Assembly: GCA_003518105.1 (NCBI GenBank)
Contig: DOZH01000003.1
Span: 21,840 to 31,192, forward strand
DNA from: Candidatus Uhrbacteria bacterium
GTDB taxonomy: Bacteria; Patescibacteriota; Patescibacteriia; UBA9934
Direction: 5' to 3'
DNA length: 9,353 bases
In this document: piece after piece, positions 6,292 through 9,353 of the stretch
How the letters are laid out: each line of letters begins with the position of its first letter
How positions within the stretch are numbered: position 1 is the first letter of the stretch
Notes under the pieces: model-generated
What the model saw: the letters and a program-made list of their open reading frames with translations, nothing else
The model's database searches: none
Told to the model about the DNA's origin: nothing
Made by a program: the position numbers and the translations under genes

Positions 6292-7566
6292 CTAATCATT
6301 CTTTCTATATTTTAGCACACCTCGGACCCAAAATTTTACCGCAGTGGCTAATGGCAACAAATTTAAGAAATAACGTAAGTCGACTAACCGACGAATAACG
6401 TAGCCTAGCCAACCACTCAACACCAAATTACCGTAACCCAACAGCGCATAATTACCACCCACAGCAATGGAATACGGCCATTGCTTTCTGGCCTTATACG
6501 CCTCTAACTTAGTTCGACGCAAAGCCCGCAACACGTTGCCAGCCACCACCGGTGCCACATTTTCAGCCGCTTGGGCAGTTTGTGGTAACGGCTGTTTTGT
6601 AACTTCGTCAACGAACATCGCCGCATCACCCAGCGCAAAAATATTAGCTTGCTTTTGTACTTCAAACGTCGACTCAACCAGAATTCTTCCCCGCGGATCC
6701 TTGGGCAAAGCAAAATTCTTTAACACTGCTGCCGGCTGCACCCCGCCCGTCCAAATAGTGCAGTCACTCGGCAGTACCGTAAATTCTCCCCCAGCTATGG
6801 GGGAGCTAGAGGGGGCTTTAATTAGCACCTCCCCAACCTTCACCTCGTTAATCCGAGCCCGCAAAATCACCTTGACCCCTAATACACGCAACCTATGCTC
6901 AGCTAATCTAGAAATCTTCGACGTCATCATGCCGAGCACTCGCTCTCCACCATCAACCAGCGTAATCGACACTATATTTTTAGCGATTTCTCGTCTGCGT
7001 TCTAAACCAGTAAACATCGTTGCTATTTCTGCCGCCAGTTCTACACCGCTGGGCCCGGCGCCTCCAATCACAATTTTTAGCTCTGATTTATCACCACGCC
7101 GTAAATCAGCTACCAATTCAGCAATTTTCCGCCGAATCGCCAACGCATCACTCGTCGTCTTCAAGGTCAACGCAAACTTCTGCAAACCGGGAATACCGAA
7201 ATAAGCCATTTCGCTGCCCAGAGCAATTACCAACGCATCATAACGCACGGTTTTCCCATCCTCAATTAAAACATGCTCATGCTGCAAGTCGAGTCCAGCA
7301 ATCTTCACCTCTCTAATCGCCACTCTCGGCTTTAAAAAATCCAACGAAATATCACTTGTTTTAGCCATGCTCCGCTTTTCCTGTTTACCGTGTTCATCAG
7401 CTCTAGCAGCCGCAATCTCGTACAACCACGGCGTAAAGGTATGCATTTTACTAGACGACAACAAAATAATTTCATCGTCATTTCTGGCTGATTTAGCCAA
7501 ATGTCGCGCCACATTGACGCCCGCAAAGCCACCACCCAAAATGACAATGCGCTGTCTGTCCGCCAT
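6292..7566 (-). CDS. ndh: Type II NADH:quinone oxidoreductase (NDH-2-like)
   Basis: This is a single-subunit FAD flavoprotein that would oxidise NADH and pass electrons to quinone at the inner face of the membrane without pumping protons. Counting from the ATG at 7566 (424 aa), the FAD site is ILGGGFAG (9-16), followed by HTFTPWLYEIA (42-52). The NADH site is IGGAGPSGVELAAE (167-180), with an acidic D205 after the next strand, fitting NADH rather than NADPH. IWTGGVQPA (271-279), NIFALGDAA (308-316) and the quinone-side PQTAQAAENV (328-337) are also present. The C-terminus (about 381-420) is hydrophobic and basic, fitting membrane attachment. The residue that usually binds FAD ribose (Asp/Glu) appears to be Ser37. 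A palindromic element encodes 254-261. A TTG at 7575 could extend the protein by three residues, but the ATG gives the same TAATATG junction as the preceding pair. Another quinone or acceptor is possible. Confidence 0.9.
   Translation of the reverse strand: MADRQRIVILGGGFAGVNVARHLAKSARNDDEIILLSSSKMHTFTPWLYEIAAARADEHGKQEKRSMAKTSDISLDFLKPRVAIREVKIAGLDLQHEHVLIEDGKTVRYDALVIALGSEMAYFGIPGLQKFALTLKTTSDALAIRRKIAELVADLRRGDKSELKIVIGGAGPSGVELAAEIATMFTGLERRREIAKNIVSITLVDGGERVLGMMTSKISRLAEHRLRVLGVKVILRARINEVKVGEVLIKAPSSSPIAGGEFTVLPSDCTIWTGGVQPAAVLKNFALPKDPRGRILVESTFEVQKQANIFALGDAAMFVDEVTKQPLPQTAQAAENVAPVVAGNVLRALRRTKLEAYKARKQWPYSIAVGGNYALLGYGNLVLSGWLGYVIRRLVDLRYFLNLLPLATAVKFWVRGVLKYRKND
6786..6816. repeat. 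In-frame palindromic element inside the NDH-2 gene
   Basis: The stem CTCCCCCA (6786-6793) pairs perfectly with TGGGGGAG (6798-6805) around a four-base loop, next to a further G-run (CTAGAGGGGG, 6806-6815). It is far more G/C-run-rich than the rest of the gene. It encodes SSPIAGGE (254-261), with KAP just before, in a variable loop ahead of the IWTGG motif. It resembles small dispersed palindromic repeats, but only one copy lies in this window. Confidence 0.55.
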
Positions 7567-7567
7567 A

Positions 7568-8062
7568 TTAGCCAAGTAAAAACTTCGCTACCTTACATGG
7601 CTTACGCATCATGTTAGCCACCAAACCATTCAAGCCAAAAATATGACCAGCTCCACCAGCGCTAAACATGAGCAAAGCCGCAATCTGAATGATATGAGTC
7701 TCGATGTAACCGTTTGCCGTATTACCAGTAAAATGGGCCAAGTAATACAAGGCCATCAACAACATGCCAAAAATACTAGCTGGTCGTACTAACAAGCCTA
7801 AAATTAACGCCGCACCAATCAGCAGCAAACCCCACATATTCAAAGCGTCCACTACGCCACTGCCAGCCAGCGAATGAAAGAAGTTGGCTAGAGGACCATC
7901 AGCCGACTGCAAATACCCAGCCGCGCTCCAACCGCCAAACTTCGACACGCCAGCCCAAAAAAATTCTAAACCAATAGCAATGCGTAAGGCCACAAAACCC
8001 ACACCAAAAACTGGCAAATGCGTAACTTTCATTAAGCGGTCGGTCATGGCTTCGGTGCGCAT
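7568..8062 (-). CDS. DoxX/DoxD-family integral membrane protein
   Basis: The 164-aa product looks like a four-helix membrane protein, with hydrophobic segments at about 19-38, 73-92, 95-112 and 120-143. The first helix carries the family pattern LRIAIGLEFFWAGVSKFGG (26-44), with Arg27, Gly31, Gly38 and Lys41. The following GYLQSADGPLANFFHSLAG resembles the DoxD-like small subunit of thiosulfate:quinone oxidoreductase. Family members are linked to quinone or redox chemistry, but most are uncharacterised, so the substrate here is unknown. The ATG at 8062 lies one base after the GAPDH stop and has no Shine-Dalgarno site; M6 is an alternative start. It is directly followed by NDH-2, which makes a shared link to the quinone pool plausible. 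The family call is good; the specific reaction is not known. Confidence 0.85.
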   Translation of the reverse strand: MRTEAMTDRLMKVTHLPVFGVGFVALRIAIGLEFFWAGVSKFGGWSAAGYLQSADGPLANFFHSLAGSGVVDALNMWGLLLIGAALILGLLVRPASIFGMLLMALYYLAHFTGNTANGYIETHIIQIAALLMFSAGGAGHIFGLNGLVANMMRKPCKVAKFLLG

Positions 8063-8063
8063 A

Positions 8064-9152
8064 TTATTTCTTAGTTTTAATCTTAGTAATTGTCTTAGTA
8101 GTTTTAGCTTTCTTTACTTTTACTCTTACTCTTCTGGCAACAGTAGGCTTGCTCGGCACCGCATCCAACGCAATCTCCGCCAAGCGGTTAGCGTAGCCCC
8201 ACTCATTGTCATACCAAGCCACTACTTTAACCAAATCGCCGTCCACTACATTCGTTAACGCCAAGTCGACAATCGCCGAATGCGGATCACCCACAAAATC
8301 GCTCGAGACCAGAAGCTCGTTTGTAACGCCAAGAATACCTTTCCAACGTGGACTCTTCGCTGCCTTAATCAGAGCCTCATTTACTTCTTCCTTTGTCACC
8401 CTTCGCTTCAGCACAAACGTCATGTCAGACAAAGAAACTGTCGGCACAGGCACGCGGATAGACAGGCCATCAAACTTATTCTTTAACTGCGGCAAAGTCT
8501 GGGTCACAGCAATCGCTGCCCCAGTTGTGGTTGGAATAATATTTTCGCTAGCAGCCCGGCCCTCACGCAAATCTCGTTTTGGTGAATCCACCAAAGACTG
8601 CGAGGCCGTCATGCCATGCACGGTGGTCAACATCGCCTTAGCAATACCAAACACCTCGTCAATCACCGCCGTCACTGGCGCCACGCTATTAGTCGTGCAA
8701 GAAGCATTATTAATCACCCTCGCCTTTTCCATCTTAAGCGAACCATCATTTACACCCAGCACATACGTCGGCACATTTCCGCCCTTGGCCGGTGCCGAAA
8801 TAACTACCCGTTTAGCCCCAGCTTTAATATGCGCCATGGAGCCTTCTTCCGTCACAAAAAAACCAGTCGACTCGATAACTACGTCAACCTTCAACTTCTT
8901 CCACGGCAAAACACTCGGGTCCTTCTCCGCATAAATTGGAATCACCTGACCGTCAATTACCAAGTCTTTTCCTTTGGCCGACACTGGCACGGACCACGTC
9001 CCATAATTAGTGTCATGACGCAACAAATACGCCAGCGTTGCGGCATCTGTTAAATCATTAATCGCCACTACTTTAAACCCCGGTTTTCCCCACCCAACCT
9101 TGAGCACATTCCTCCCAATCCTCCCAAACCCGTTGATGGCAATATTCGCCAT
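8064..9152 (-). CDS. gap: Glyceraldehyde-3-phosphate dehydrogenase, type I, NAD-type
   Basis: GAPDH oxidises glyceraldehyde-3-phosphate with NAD+ and phosphate to 1,3-bisphosphoglycerate, the substrate of the PGK in the same unit. The NAD-binding start INGFGRIGRN (6-15) is intact. Asp33 in the INDLTD segment fits NAD rather than NADP. The catalytic Cys152 is in NNASCTTN (148-155), and His179 in TTVHGMT activates it. Later motifs are RAASENIIPTTTGAA (199-213) and WYDNEWGY (313-320). The core ends near residue 333. The total of 362 residues exceeds the usual 335 or so because of a lysine/arginine-rich tail (334-362). There is no Shine-Dalgarno site; an extended -10 lies about 30 bases upstream. 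As first gene of the four-gene unit, its promoter probably drives all four. Identification is firm. Confidence 0.97.
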   Translation of the reverse strand: MANIAINGFGRIGRNVLKVGWGKPGFKVVAINDLTDAATLAYLLRHDTNYGTWSVPVSAKGKDLVIDGQVIPIYAEKDPSVLPWKKLKVDVVIESTGFFVTEEGSMAHIKAGAKRVVISAPAKGGNVPTYVLGVNDGSLKMEKARVINNASCTTNSVAPVTAVIDEVFGIAKAMLTTVHGMTASQSLVDSPKRDLREGRAASENIIPTTTGAAIAVTQTLPQLKNKFDGLSIRVPVPTVSLSDMTFVLKRRVTKEEVNEALIKAAKSPRWKGILGVTNELLVSSDFVGDPHSAIVDLALTNVVDGDLVKVVAWYDNEWGYANRLAEIALDAVPSKPTVARRVRVKVKKAKTTKTITKIKTKK

Positions 9153-9180
9153 AAAAGAAAACTCAAAAATATCTGCTCAT

Positions 9181-9189
9181 AGTATAGCA
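9181..9189 (-). promoter_or_regulatory. Extended -10 promoter of the gap operon
   Basis: The minus strand reads TGCTATACT, a TGn extension plus a five-of-six TATAAT match. No convincing -35 lies 16-18 bases upstream. The predicted transcription start is near 9174, giving a leader of about 22 bases with no Shine-Dalgarno site. Confidence 0.6.
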
Positions 9190-9200
9190 TATTTTCGGTT

Positions 9201-9228
9201 AGTAGTTGGTAGTCAGTAGTTGGTAGCG
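9201..9228. repeat. Two-copy 14-base direct repeat upstream of gap
   Basis: On the plus strand AGTAGTTGGTAGTC is followed at once by AGTAGTTGGTAGCG, matching at 12 of 14 positions. It occupies the -20 to -50 zone relative to the predicted gap transcription start. It could be a regulator-binding site or simple sequence drift. Confidence 0.5.
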
Positions 9229-9236
9229 TAAAAAGA

Positions 9237-9353
9237 TTATCGAGCCAGAGCCTTGTAGGAGCGAGCGACTGTCACTGACTGCTCTGACGACGCTGACCGA
9301 GCCTCGAGCCCGCAGTCTACGAAGACGAGCGGGATGTCCCTTTCGTCGACCGA
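9237..9353 (-). CDS. Possible 3' end of an upstream gene (partial, unrecognised)
   Basis: A minus-strand frame is open from the window edge to a TAA at 9237-9239, giving 38 residues that include IPLVFVDCGLEAR and end SYKALAR. The stretch is GC-rich like the two unknown large genes and unlike gap. A second minus-strand frame is also open here for a similar length, so the evidence is weak. I recognise no family. TCTTTTT follows the stop, but I found no good terminator stem. Confidence 0.25.
   Translation of the reverse strand, partial: SVDERDIPLVFVDCGLEARSASSEQSVTVARSYKALAR

Noticed and set aside
7566..7575. TTG start for NDH-2 with an eight-base overlap on doxX
   Set aside because: It adds only three residues, has no Shine-Dalgarno site, and an ATG three codons on gives the same junction as the preceding gene pair.

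Overview
This window is a compact bacterial segment in which every supportable gene lies on the minus strand, so the order of transcription runs from high to low coordinates. UGA and UAA are both used as real stops, so I see no sign of the UGA-glycine code. The most likely source is a small-genome bacterium of the Patescibacteria/CPR type. I infer this from the shortened phosphoglycerate kinase, nearly gapless gene junctions, lack of Shine-Dalgarno sites on the housekeeping genes, and two unrecognised, apparently lineage-specific proteins. No rRNA or marker gene is present to prove it.

Region 1 (about 9237-6283) is a four-gene unit: GAPDH, a DoxX-family membrane protein, a type II NADH:quinone dehydrogenase (NDH-2) and phosphoglycerate kinase. 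The first two junctions are both the string TAATATG, with one base between stop and start; the third has six T residues. An extended -10 promoter lies before GAPDH. GAPDH reduces NAD+, PGK then makes ATP, and NDH-2 could reoxidise the NADH onto quinone. The operon therefore looks like a glycolysis and redox-recycling module. PGK lacks a usually conserved Asp, GAPDH has a lysine-rich tail, and NDH-2 carries an in-frame palindromic element.

Region 2 (about 5209-871) holds two large genes of unknown function, 492 aa (B) and 849 aa (A). They are paralogues: a shared N-terminal domain, a shared repeat domain of about 100 residues (one copy in B, two in A) and a shared C-terminal coiled coil ending in ALLE. 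Each gene has its own TTGACTTTTT promoter, predicted leader hairpins, a Shine-Dalgarno site and a matching GACCGGG-stem terminator. The pair thus looks like a duplicated complete transcription unit. Both genes are more GC-rich than the glycolytic genes. This pair is the best candidate for something undescribed.

Region 3 (about 858-36) is one SIMPL-domain (DUF541) membrane-anchored protein with its own extended -10 promoter. The far right end (9237-9353) may be the 3' end of another GC-rich gene, but evidence is thin. No RNA genes, CRISPR array, insertion sequence or attachment site was seen.
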